DNA of 64,000 bases, taken from NCBI GenBank assembly GCA_943788025.1, contig CALSOR010000004.1, positions 744,001 to 808,000 of the forward strand, written 5' to 3'. This document shows positions 18,873 to 27,248 of this stretch, in pieces. The DNA is from JABAAE01 sp905480545 (GTDB lineage: Bacteria; Planctomycetota; Planctomycetia; Pirellulales; Pirellulaceae). How positions within the stretch are numbered: position 1 is the first letter of the stretch; every line of letters starts with the position of its first letter. Made by a program: the position numbers and the translations under genes. Under the pieces are notes generated by a model. The model saw nothing but the letters and a program-made list of their open reading frames with translations, did not search any database and was not told the DNA's origin.

Positions 18873-20006
18873 CTACTTGCCATCGTCTGGCTCCGCCTCA
18901 ACAGCCTCATCAAGTTCGAGAAATTCTGCGTCCAGACTGGAGCTGCTGACACCCAGAAACATCGCTTTCATCCCGCCCACAGCAAGTGGCACAAGCTCTT
19001 TGAGACCACCCATGTGTTTTACCTTCAACGTCATCGTCTTTTTTGCAACGTTTACATCTACACCGTCCAAGATTTTCCCACCCGTTTTCAAGCCATCTTT
19101 TGCAAGCTTAAACATAGACTTTTGCATCTCTGCAAATCCTCCGTCACCTAATTCTTTCAATTGCGATTCCACCATCATATTTCCGACTGGCAATGCAGAT
19201 TTACCCATTTCGACCATTTGATCGAGCGCTTTTTTCATCGCGGTTGCAGACTCGTTCGAATCACAAGTCGCTTGGATATAAATGGGCGTGCTCGAAGCAA
19301 GTTGCACGTAACCGAATCCAGATTTTGCGTTAGCCAACAGGTCTTTGGGTTCGAATGGTAAACCAATTGGCCCCATCGAATCAAAGAACTGATTCAAAAA
19401 TCCGTCGTAACCTTCGTTTGATCTGAACGCCAACATGATTTCCGAACCCGGGGGCGCGGACTTGATAAGGCTAGACATCGCTCCCATTCCGCTTCCAGCC
19501 TTCAGCAACGACTCAATTCCCTTTGATGTCGCCATCGTAAACGTCTTGTCGTTGGAAAAATACAAGTGCGGGCCGCCGTCACTGCGATGTCTTAAATAAG
19601 TTTTTCCAGCGTACTCAGTTTCCGTGTAATCCTTTAAGGCAAACTCTCTAGCTGAGTGAAAATCGTCACGATCAATTTTTTTGGCATTTTCAAAAGTGAT
19701 CGAGAATGCTGAATCAAACGGACCCCCGTCTAACTTTCCAAATTGCATCGTGATCGCCGTCATATTCATCAAGTCGAGGCCGGCTTCTTCCTTCAGCGGT
19801 TTTGCAAGCATCTCCAGATCCTTAGAACCCATGGGCACCTGCCCCACCAATTTTTCAACATCGACTCTGACAACGAAGAACGAATCGTCGGAAACAAAAG
19901 AAGTGTCGACTTTCCCCATTTGGGCATAAGACGACTGGGAGCAAAACAACAACGTCACAATTATCGCTGTGTTACGAAAAATGGTGTGGGTTAGCAAAGG
20001 CTTCAT
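18873..20006 (-). CDS. exported protein, tandem paralogue B
   Basis: The protein has 377 residues, with a signal peptide of about 28 residues ending 'SSYA'. It shares 'QMGKVDT', 'MGSKDLE', 'GLDLMN', 'APPGSEIM' and 'FIQLNCKS/IYIQATCDS' type blocks with the downstream gene, so the two arose by tandem duplication. The end is acidic ('LELDEAVEAEPDD'). Membrane segments are absent apart from the signal. The fold looks alternating alpha/beta with no metal or nucleotide motif. Function unknown; the pattern resembles other expanded exported families of planctomycetes. Confidence 0.8.
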   Translation of the reverse strand: MKPLLTHTIFRNTAIIVTLLFCSQSSYAQMGKVDTSFVSDDSFFVVRVDVEKLVGQVPMGSKDLEMLAKPLKEEAGLDLMNMTAITMQFGKLDGGPFDSAFSITFENAKKIDRDDFHSAREFALKDYTETEYAGKTYLRHRSDGGPHLYFSNDKTFTMATSKGIESLLKAGSGMGAMSSLIKSAPPGSEIMLAFRSNEGYDGFLNQFFDSMGPIGLPFEPKDLLANAKSGFGYVQLASSTPIYIQATCDSNESATAMKKALDQMVEMGKSALPVGNMMVESQLKELGDGGFAEMQKSMFKLAKDGLKTGGKILDGVDVNVAKKTMTLKVKHMGGLKELVPLAVGGMKAMFLGVSSSSLDAEFLELDEAVEAEPDDGK

Positions 20007-20027
20007 CAGTTCCTCTTGAGAAAAGTT

Positions 20028-20057
20028 ACTTGAGCGGAATTTACTTGAGCGGAATTT
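20028..20057. repeat. 15-bp tandem duplication
   Basis: Two perfect adjacent copies of ACTTGAGCGGAATTT lie in the leader upstream of the paralogue B gene (minus-strand start at 20006). It is one of several such short duplications in the window. Confidence 0.85.
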
Positions 20058-20271
20058 ATTTTTTGTGTAATGCCTTGGGACCGAAAACGGACCAAAGCCT
20101 ATTCGGGCAACTCGAGTTCTTTCGATCGCATCCTTCTAAGTCGCTATTCTGACTTGATTCTTCAGCATTGAAAAGCGTTCAAATCGACTTTTGCTGAAAG
20201 CTCATTCCGCAATTCGGTCCGCCTATCAATTCATTGACACAAAACAAAATATTTGATTCGAAAAACACTAA

Positions 20272-21753
20272 TTATTTCTTGGCCTCTATCGATATCCCGA
20301 CGTTGGCAAGATGTCGTGGAACCCTAAAGCAATTGACCTGAATCACATCGATGTCGCTTATTCGTTCGACGACCTTTTCATTAACCAATTGCCAGGCTTC
20401 TATCATCAAATCGGAAGAATCAAACCGCTGCTTTGCGATTCTGTCCGATGCAAAAACCGGGTTGGGTTTTTCCACGACAAACGGAATCTTCAGTTTCTTC
20501 ATCAACTGAATCATGGTTGCTGTTGCCGTCGGGGATGTGCTGCCATGTATTGCAATTTCAGCAAATGCAAAGTTTGAATTTACGGTCATTTTCAATCCGA
20601 CCAAATTCTGAACAAGACCGTCAACCGGTTCGAGCGATTCCCAGTCAAATTCATTGGATGTCATCACCACGATCGGATCGTTCATCGAGTTAACAGTATT
20701 TTGTATGACCGAATCCCATTGGCTAACAAACACGATCTCGCATGGTCGAACCGGTACTGCCTGATATGCCAATTGAATGTCCAACTCGTTTCGAATTAAC
20801 ATGGGAAGAATCGCACCGTACGGTTGATTCAATCCTAGAAATGCGACACTGTCGCACGAACGGCAATCCGTATCTCTTGAGACTCCAACGACCTTCGCAA
20901 CGGCACGCTCGGCAAAAAAAAGCGATATCAATGCATGGGCTTCGGGTGATGAATGTGCCTGCACGAATAAATCGTTCTCAATGGTCAGGCCGTCCTCAAA
21001 TGACAACATCGCGGATTTGGCGACGGCGTCGATAGCCAAGCCGGAGCATGTCGCACCCTGAAATTTTTCCTGAGCAAGTTGTCGGATTTTTTGCAGCTTC
21101 GATTCTTCTTGACTCCCAAATGTCAGCTTCTCTACTTGATCACATGTCCGTCGAGGACCCAAATTCGAAATCTGGAGCGCGTATTCGATCGCCTCAGCAA
21201 TCAAATCCGACTCAGCGAGCCGATCCACGATTCCAAATTCATGAGCTTCCTCCGCGGTAATCGAGTCACCAAATGCGCAAAGCTCCGCGGCTTTTACAAT
21301 TCCGCATAACCTCGGCAAACGCTGAGTACCGCCAGCACCAGGGATCAAACCAAGCTTCACCTCTGGCTGACCTAACAGGGAGGCCTTTAGAGCAATTCGA
21401 TAATGACAGGACATGGCCAACTCCAAACCACCACCCAGCGTTGTTCCAAACATAGCGCAAACAACCGGTTTCTTGCATTGCTCAATCCGATTGGTGACAT
21501 CGTAAAGACCAGCACCCAAATGACATATTCGCTCATGGCTCATCTGTTCGAATTTTCGAACATCTGCCCCAGCCACAAACGTCCGGCCGCGAGCCGTCAA
21601 CACAACAACGCGAATTACCGGATCACTTTCTAACGTTTCGATCGCCTCAATGATTCCGCTTGCTACCGATTCAGAAATAGCGTTTACCGGCGGATTATCA
21701 ACATAAATCAAACCGACTTGAACTTGTTTTTCAATAGAGATCGCCATTTTCAA
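20272..21753 (-). CDS. enoyl-CoA hydratase/isomerase fused to a degenerate 3-hydroxyacyl-CoA dehydrogenase-like region
   Basis: Residues 1-200 are a crotonase domain with the oxyanion-hole and active-site elements of the FadB/FadJ group: 'GADVRKFEQM', 'GGGLELAMSCHYRIA' with Glu111, and 'GQPEVKLGLIPGAGGTQRL' with Glu131, both catalytic Glu retained. The linker 'FFAERAVAKVVGVSRDT' (about 279-295) is where FadJ-type proteins pass into the NAD-binding domain. The expected GxGxxG fold start is replaced by 'VAFLGLNQPYG' (about 303-313), and the remainder is much shorter than a full dehydrogenase. Hydratase activity is likely and dehydrogenase activity unlikely. It starts 3 bases after the acyl-CoA ligase gene, so they form one operon. 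Confidence 0.85.
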   Translation of the reverse strand: MKMAISIEKQVQVGLIYVDNPPVNAISESVASGIIEAIETLESDPVIRVVVLTARGRTFVAGADVRKFEQMSHERICHLGAGLYDVTNRIEQCKKPVVCAMFGTTLGGGLELAMSCHYRIALKASLLGQPEVKLGLIPGAGGTQRLPRLCGIVKAAELCAFGDSITAEEAHEFGIVDRLAESDLIAEAIEYALQISNLGPRRTCDQVEKLTFGSQEESKLQKIRQLAQEKFQGATCSGLAIDAVAKSAMLSFEDGLTIENDLFVQAHSSPEAHALISLFFAERAVAKVVGVSRDTDCRSCDSVAFLGLNQPYGAILPMLIRNELDIQLAYQAVPVRPCEIVFVSQWDSVIQNTVNSMNDPIVVMTSNEFDWESLEPVDGLVQNLVGLKMTVNSNFAFAEIAIHGSTSPTATATMIQLMKKLKIPFVVEKPNPVFASDRIAKQRFDSSDLMIEAWQLVNEKVVERISDIDVIQVNCFRVPRHLANVGISIEAKK

Positions 21754-21756
21754 ATA

Positions 21757-23415
21757 TCACAATTTGGATGAAGTGGACCCTGCAATCGCCTTGGAACGCA
21801 GTAACTTTTTGGAAATCTTTCCCGTCGAGCCCTTCGGAAGCGATTCGATTATCTCAACGATTCGGGGCCATTTGTAGGCGGCTAGTTTTTCTTTGCAAAA
21901 CGCTTGTACAGATTCGACTATGGCTGTGCGATCGTCGCAAACATCCATAAATCGAACATTGCTCCCATTGATGCGATCTGGACGCAATGAAACGACCGCC
22001 TTGACCTCCTCACCCAGTCGATCATCAGCGACGCCAACGACCGCAACCTCACGAATAAATGGGAGCAGACTTAAAATCGACTCGACCTCACGCGGGTAAA
22101 CTTTGTACCCCCCCCGGATGATCACTTCTTTTTTGCGATCAACAATGTGCAGCTCACCATCTTCATCGACAAGTGCAATATCGCCCGTCCGAAGCCAACC
22201 ATCGAAAAGCACTGCCTCGGTATCTTTGTGCCGCTTGTAATAACCCTTGAATACGTTTGGACCTCGGACCAGCAGCTCCCCACGTTTCCCGTGCGGCAAT
22301 TCGCTTCCATCATCATCTACAACTTTAATCGACACGTCTTCCAACGGCATACCGACGGACCCACATTTTAGCGTTTGATCGATTCGCTGAAAGCTTGTCA
22401 TCGGCGAGGTTTCAGTCAATCCATAACTTTCCTGTACCGCAACGCCGAAAAACGACTCAAATTCAGTTTTCACTTTCTTTTCAATCGCAGCTCCACCGCA
22501 AACGCAGTAAAGCAATGATGATTTCAGCGGCTTTTCAATAGCCTTGGCCGCCTCTACAAGTTCAAAAAACATCGTCGGAACGCCTGGTAGAAAAGTAATC
22601 TTGTCCCGAACGATTTGTTGAATGATTTCCATCGATTGAAAACGTCGCGCATAAGAAATCGCGGCACCGTGGACCCAACAACCGTTTTGCAAATTGGTTT
22701 GGCCGAATACATGTGACAATGGTAAAACCGCCAAGCCAACGTCGCCGGGTGCCAGCCAGTTGGTCTGGCCTGCACAACTGAATTTTTTCTCGCTAACGTA
22801 GATCGCGTTATGCAGCAGGTTTCCGTGAGTCAGTTCCGCCCCTTTGGGAACCCCAGTGGTTCCACTTGTATATAAAATCACGGCGGTCTGCTCATGAAAA
22901 TCAACAGAATCAAATGCCCCAATTTCGAATTTCAAATTCGAACCTGATTGCGATTCGATCCTCCCGCAAACATCAATTGATTCTCTTTTGGCCGACCCAA
23001 ACAACGGATCGGAGGGGGTCGTGATTAGCCGGCAATTGCGAACCTGTTCACAAACGCGGATTCCTGTGTCACGCATTTCTTCACAAACAACAAGCAGCGT
23101 CGATTCGCTATCAGTGACCTGGAAGACGACTTCATCAACGGATAGCAACGGATTGATCGGAACGACCACAGAATCGGACAGTAATGCTGCGAAGTAATAA
23201 ACCGAAAACGCGGGACAGTTGGGAAGCAGCAAAGCAACCTTGCGTTTGGGTTCCATGCCAGATGAAAGCATACGACGTCCAGCTACTTCAGTGGCTTTGG
23301 CAACCTCACCAAAAGTGTAATCCCGACCTGACCAAAGAATTGCTTTTTCATCGGCAAAATTCTCGCTGGCATTCGTCAAGATTTGCCCAACGTGATTAAG
23401 AGTTCCTGTTTCCAT
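21757..23415 (-). CDS. long-chain acyl-CoA ligase (AMP-forming)
   Basis: Adenylate-forming enzyme that activates a carboxylate, probably a fatty acid, to its CoA thioester. Motifs are in order: the P-loop-like A3 'ILYTSGTTGVPKGAELTH' (about residues 180-197), 'GYGLTETSPM'-type A5 seen as 'QESYGLTETSPMTSF', A7 'GWLRTGDIALVDEDG', A8 'IVDRKKEVIIRGGYKVYPREVE' region and the terminal A10 Lys in 'PKGSTGKISKKLLR'. At 552 residues it is of standard length. Its stop lies 3 bases before the crotonase start, so activation and beta-oxidation-like hydration are co-expressed. Confidence 0.93.
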   Translation of the reverse strand: METGTLNHVGQILTNASENFADEKAILWSGRDYTFGEVAKATEVAGRRMLSSGMEPKRKVALLLPNCPAFSVYYFAALLSDSVVVPINPLLSVDEVVFQVTDSESTLLVVCEEMRDTGIRVCEQVRNCRLITTPSDPLFGSAKRESIDVCGRIESQSGSNLKFEIGAFDSVDFHEQTAVILYTSGTTGVPKGAELTHGNLLHNAIYVSEKKFSCAGQTNWLAPGDVGLAVLPLSHVFGQTNLQNGCWVHGAAISYARRFQSMEIIQQIVRDKITFLPGVPTMFFELVEAAKAIEKPLKSSLLYCVCGGAAIEKKVKTEFESFFGVAVQESYGLTETSPMTSFQRIDQTLKCGSVGMPLEDVSIKVVDDDGSELPHGKRGELLVRGPNVFKGYYKRHKDTEAVLFDGWLRTGDIALVDEDGELHIVDRKKEVIIRGGYKVYPREVESILSLLPFIREVAVVGVADDRLGEEVKAVVSLRPDRINGSNVRFMDVCDDRTAIVESVQAFCKEKLAAYKWPRIVEIIESLPKGSTGKISKKLLRSKAIAGSTSSKL

Positions 23416-23682
23416 AACCAGATTTTAACGTGAATACAACCAAACTGTATGGGATCGAGGTAGCAGTTGATGCTGGCAGTGGAGCCAGCTCGCATTTTTT
23501 TGTTTATCATGTAACGTTTGACGGCAGTCAGGAACAACAATTCGCCGGTGTCGTCATCGGACCGTTGCTCCACAAACTGCACAGCTAAACCATTTCACTC
23601 GTCTGCAATTTCTTTCCGTTTCCCACAAAAATGCGAAACTGTGCAATGCGCTAATTTTTCTTATTCTCTGCAACAAACAAAC

Positions 23683-24834
23683 ATGGTCTCATTTAGCAGA
23701 AACAATATCTGCGTTTCGTCTACACATCGACCTGATCCTATCTCGTTTGAATTATTTAGTTGTGGACCATTGAATGCGATACACGCCGTGGTGTATTTCC
23801 TCGCCGTAATGGTCGGTCTGGAGGTTGGAATAATCAACGCCACGGATGACATTGACCTGCTGATCAAAAAGCTGAAATCAACCGCTCCCGCCGAGGAACG
23901 GGTGACTGCAGCGCGAACCCTGATCGAACGCTCATCTGAAAAAGTGGTGTTGAAGTTACTTCCCGTTATTGACGTGCTGACTGCCGACGAAAACGAAGAC
24001 GTTCGATTCGAGTGTATACTTTTGAAGCTGTTTCTTTTAAAAAATCACCAACGAGAGTGCCCTCTGGAAGTTTTTCAGTGGATAAAGGACCCCTCTGAGA
24101 AGATTCGTATTAACGTAAGTTTGATGATGCAAGTCTTCGAGAATTTCCCTGAAGGGTTTCTAGAGGAACTGTTGGTGTTTTTCGACAGCTTGAATCTGGA
24201 TGCGCAGGCCGATTACCTTGTATTTCTGGTGGAGGTTGGCGGCAAAGAAAAACGAGTGCAACAACGACTAATCACCGCTATACGCAGCAAACATGCGGGC
24301 CAAAGATTCAATGGCACGGTGGCAATCTGGAAGGCCACTCGCGACGTCCAACTTATACTGCCAATTTACCTACAACGGGTAAGCGACATTGAATTACTAG
24401 TGGACTTCATCGCACAAAAGGAACCGATAAAGCAGTTCCCTTTAACCGGTAAGCTTGCTGTGACACGAGTTACACTGGGCTACGCTGGTCTTGGAATGAC
24501 TCTTCACAACCTGATGGTGAATCATAAAACGAAGTTAATTCACTCAATTCATTCTGTTATTGACATGGGTGATGCACAGCAAAAACTGCGATTAATTCGT
24601 TATATTCAACTTGGATTAGCGATCGGCGCAAAAGAAAAACGCGAGAAAACGCTGGGATTCAAAATCGCAGAGATGACACCCCTGTTGCCATCGCTAAAAA
24701 AGCTATCTGCCGACACAAACAGCGAAATCTCGGATTTGGCAAACGATGTGGTTCACGATATTGAGGTCAACGACGACAACCGGTTTTTGACGTTTTTGAA
24801 GCGATACGAAAATCCTCGCGGCGACACTCGGTGA
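23683..24834 (+). CDS. helical-repeat (HEAT-like) exported or membrane protein, unknown function
   Basis: No family recognised. The region from about 23840 onward is rich in amphipathic helices with a HEAT/ARM-like rhythm ('AEERVTAARTLIERS', 'VVLKLLPVIDVLTADENEDV', 'EISDLANDVVHDI'). The frame is open from 23518, but the first residues do not look protein-like. I chose ATG 23683. An alternative TTG at 23770 would put a hydrophobic signal-like segment ('AVVYFLAVMVGLEVGI') right at the N-terminus and may be the true start. A scaffold role is a guess from the repeat pattern. Confidence 0.6.
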   Translation: MVSFSRNNICVSSTHRPDPISFELFSCGPLNAIHAVVYFLAVMVGLEVGIINATDDIDLLIKKLKSTAPAEERVTAARTLIERSSEKVVLKLLPVIDVLTADENEDVRFECILLKLFLLKNHQRECPLEVFQWIKDPSEKIRINVSLMMQVFENFPEGFLEELLVFFDSLNLDAQADYLVFLVEVGGKEKRVQQRLITAIRSKHAGQRFNGTVAIWKATRDVQLILPIYLQRVSDIELLVDFIAQKEPIKQFPLTGKLAVTRVTLGYAGLGMTLHNLMVNHKTKLIHSIHSVIDMGDAQQKLRLIRYIQLGLAIGAKEKREKTLGFKIAEMTPLLPSLKKLSADTNSEISDLANDVVHDIEVNDDNRFLTFLKRYENPRGDTR

Positions 24835-24909
24835 TTTACAATTGATGTGAGGAAGATTACCGAACGGCAATCCCCAACTTTCAAATCCTTATTTATTCAT
24901 GGCAACGAA

Positions 24910-25728
24910 ATGTCTCCCAAAACCTATTATGTTTCCCTCGCGTTCCTTTCCCTCATTGCTTCTCATGGGCTCGGACAGTCAGCAACCGACGTGCTGGCAA
25001 CGCGTGAGAATTTCTCCGTAGCCAAGCGCCCCGCGTTCGTAATGATGCCACCGAACGTAAAACGCGGTACACCGACGCCTTGGGTTTGGTATGCGCCGAC
25101 GTTGGGCAAGGGTCTTCCTGGTAACGCCGAAAAGTGGATGTTCGAGCAATTTCACCGCAATGGAATTGCAATCGCCGGAATCGACGTTGGTGAATCATAC
25201 GGCAGCCCAAATGGACGGAAACTTTACGATGAACTCTACTCAGAATTGACAGAGAACCGAGGCTTCAGCAAAAAACCGGTACTGCTTGCCCGGAGCCGTG
25301 GTGGCTTGATGCTTTACAGCTGGGCTGCCGAACACCCTAACCGTGTTGGCGGAGTCGCCGGAATCTATCCAGTTTGCAATCTTGAAAGTTATCCGGGCTT
25401 GAAAAGAGCTGCCGCGGCATTTGAATTGTCATCGGATGAACTTAAGATACAACTCGCAAAGCACAACCCAATCGATCGCTTGGAATCCCTTGCAAAAGCA
25501 AACGTCCCGATACTACACATCCATGGCGACAACGACAAAGTGGTGCCGTTGAAATCCAACTCAGGGGAACTGGAAACACGATACAAAGCGTTCGGGGGAC
25601 CGGTAGAAATCCAAGTCGTTAAAGGACAGGGACACAACATGTGGAGGGGATGGTTTGAATCACAAAAGCTTACAGACTTTATTATTAAGCATGCACGCAA
25701 GACCGGAAAAGCAGATTCGAATCAGTAG
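24910..25728 (+). CDS. exported alpha/beta hydrolase with unusual nucleophile elbow
   Basis: From ATG 24910 the protein has 272 residues and a signal peptide ('YYVSLAFLSLIASHGLGQ'). An upstream GTG (24847) is in frame but would add a non-signal leader. The alpha/beta-hydrolase core carries a triad in order: Ser129 in 'LLARSRGGLML', Asp209 in 'HGDNDKVVP' and His242 in 'GQGHNMW'. The elbow is A-R-S-R-G, not the usual G-x-S-x-G. Family relatives in planctomycetes are annotated as dienelactone-hydrolase or prolyl-oligopeptidase-like. The substrate is unknown. It is convergent with the oxidoreductase gene that follows. Confidence 0.82.
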   Translation: MSPKTYYVSLAFLSLIASHGLGQSATDVLATRENFSVAKRPAFVMMPPNVKRGTPTPWVWYAPTLGKGLPGNAEKWMFEQFHRNGIAIAGIDVGESYGSPNGRKLYDELYSELTENRGFSKKPVLLARSRGGLMLYSWAAEHPNRVGGVAGIYPVCNLESYPGLKRAAAAFELSSDELKIQLAKHNPIDRLESLAKANVPILHIHGDNDKVVPLKSNSGELETRYKAFGGPVEIQVVKGQGHNMWRGWFESQKLTDFIIKHARKTGKADSNQ

Positions 25729-25748
25729 CAACAACTGATGATGCAAGC

Positions 25749-25822
25749 ACGATTTGATCTGGTACCAAGTTTCATTTAAACGACTTACCGACGTCGAGCG
25801 AATGAAACAGCGCTCAAATCGT
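25749..25822. other. nested inverted repeat between convergent genes
   Basis: The outer 9-base arms ACGATTTGA (25749-25757) and TCAAATCGT (25814-25822) enclose inner 7-base arms TTTCATT (25770-25776) and AATGAAA (25801-25807). The element lies between the 3' ends of two convergent genes. No T run follows it, so terminator function is unproven. Confidence 0.5.
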
Positions 25823-25910
25823 CGTTTCAATTGAAAACGAATCGAACCATAACCATAACCAAATCTTGCGGTCCACATTCGTCACTCTCATGTCTCTCCT
25901 GCCCAACGCA

Positions 25911-26972
25911 TCAAATGCCGCTTGCCTGCAACACTGCCGCGTGCACGGCAACATCGTGCGTGGCTGACCATTCAAATTCCTTTTCACCATAAATTGCCGC
26001 TGCGAGATCGCGAAATTCACCATCGTATCTCCCATCGGACTTCGAAAGCTCGACCTGATTCACACCACGAACAAATTTGCCGTGTGGCTTCTCCAGTAAC
26101 AACTCCAACTTCGGCGATTCCAATGGACGAATATCTGCGACACCTTCGGTTCCAACGACGGTAAATTGCCGGCGTCGAAAGCCTTGTGGCTCATTCACAC
26201 TTGAACGAATCGTCGCAGTACCTGATTCAAATTCAAACACCGCCAACATATTATCCAACAGGTCGTCTTTCCCTTTGCGTGTAAATGGCGTGATCTTTTT
26301 TGGGATGCCAAATAGATAAATTAACGAATCAATCAGATGGCAGCCCAATTCATACATTGCTCCCCCTGGCTGTTTTGCCAGAGCAATGCGACTACCACTG
26401 CTGATCTTCTTGCTCATAACCCCATGCCCCTCAAACAATTCACCAAGCCAGCCATTTTTTGCTGCGTGGTAAACCAGCTCAAACCCTGCGTTGTATCGAA
26501 ACATATATCCCATTTGCACGATGCGACTCTTACGCTCCGCCAACATTCGTGTTGATCGATATTCATCGTGTTCTGCGCCGCCAGGCTTGTCTAAATGGAC
26601 GTGTTTATTGGCCTGAATGCATCGTGACGCAGTGGAGACCAAATTTGCGACCTCGGTTTCAACGGCCACCGCTGTGAGACCATCGTGATTAAGCAATTGA
26701 TCTTCAGTCAACCATTTCAAATTGGCGTAAGTCTTATTGGTTTCGGCCTGTTTTCGCAATTTGGGATCTGTTTCCACCACGCCAACAACCTCGAACAATT
26801 CGGGCAATTTTCGAATTGCGGCCATCTTACCGGCAGCATGTGGATGCCCAGTTCCAATCTGCCCAATCTTTATTTTCGGTTTGTCTTCCTTTGCTTTCAA
26901 AGAATGAGGTATCGCCAAAGAGGCAGCACCGCTCGTGGTTGTACACAGGAAATTTCGTCTGTTGGGATTCAT
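25911..26972 (-). CDS. Gfo/Idh/MocA-family oxidoreductase, Tat-exported
   Basis: NAD(P)-dependent dehydrogenase family acting on sugars, inositols or related polyols. A twin-arginine signal 'NPNRRNFLCTTTSGAASLA' marks the N-terminus from ATG 26972 (ATG 26990 is also possible). The Rossmann start 'IKIGQIGTGHPHAAGKM' has the glycine-rich turn but with a His-Pro-His insertion in place of the usual G-x-G spacing. Also present are 'HVHLDKPGGAEHDEY', the family EKP-type block with Asp-Lys-Pro, and 'GGAMYELGCHLIDSLIYLFG', the conserved substrate/metal-like His. Exported members are abundant in planctomycetes. The substrate cannot be told from sequence. Confidence 0.9.
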   Translation of the reverse strand: MNPNRRNFLCTTTSGAASLAIPHSLKAKEDKPKIKIGQIGTGHPHAAGKMAAIRKLPELFEVVGVVETDPKLRKQAETNKTYANLKWLTEDQLLNHDGLTAVAVETEVANLVSTASRCIQANKHVHLDKPGGAEHDEYRSTRMLAERKSRIVQMGYMFRYNAGFELVYHAAKNGWLGELFEGHGVMSKKISSGSRIALAKQPGGAMYELGCHLIDSLIYLFGIPKKITPFTRKGKDDLLDNMLAVFEFESGTATIRSSVNEPQGFRRRQFTVVGTEGVADIRPLESPKLELLLEKPHGKFVRGVNQVELSKSDGRYDGEFRDLAAAIYGEKEFEWSATHDVAVHAAVLQASGI

Positions 26973-27123
26973 GGTTGCCTTATGCCTCAAAACCGGTGGT
27001 CACACCTAGCGGATTATAGACCAGTGTCACATCTAATTCTTGGAACGCATTCGATTAAACAGGAGCGACTTACGTCTTCCTTTTATCGTTTAGATTTTGC
27101 GAATGACATCATTTGCGAGTGCA

Positions 27124-27153
27124 TAAAAAAAGCATCGCGACAAATGTTGCGAT
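27124..27153 (-). terminator. intrinsic terminator, minus strand
   Basis: An inverted repeat (AGCATCGCGACA facing TGTTGCGATGC, about 27131-27154, one G-U pair) is followed on the minus strand by seven T residues (27130-27124). It lies about 95 bases after the stop of the DUF11-type gene on the same strand. Confidence 0.85.
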
Positions 27154-27248
27154 GCCTTGTAGATGCCCGGGCTTACCAATGAGAGCCATCACCCTTTAAC
27201 CAATCCATTCGTCCGACTCCCCGATACAAAATCAAACGTTCTCTGCCG

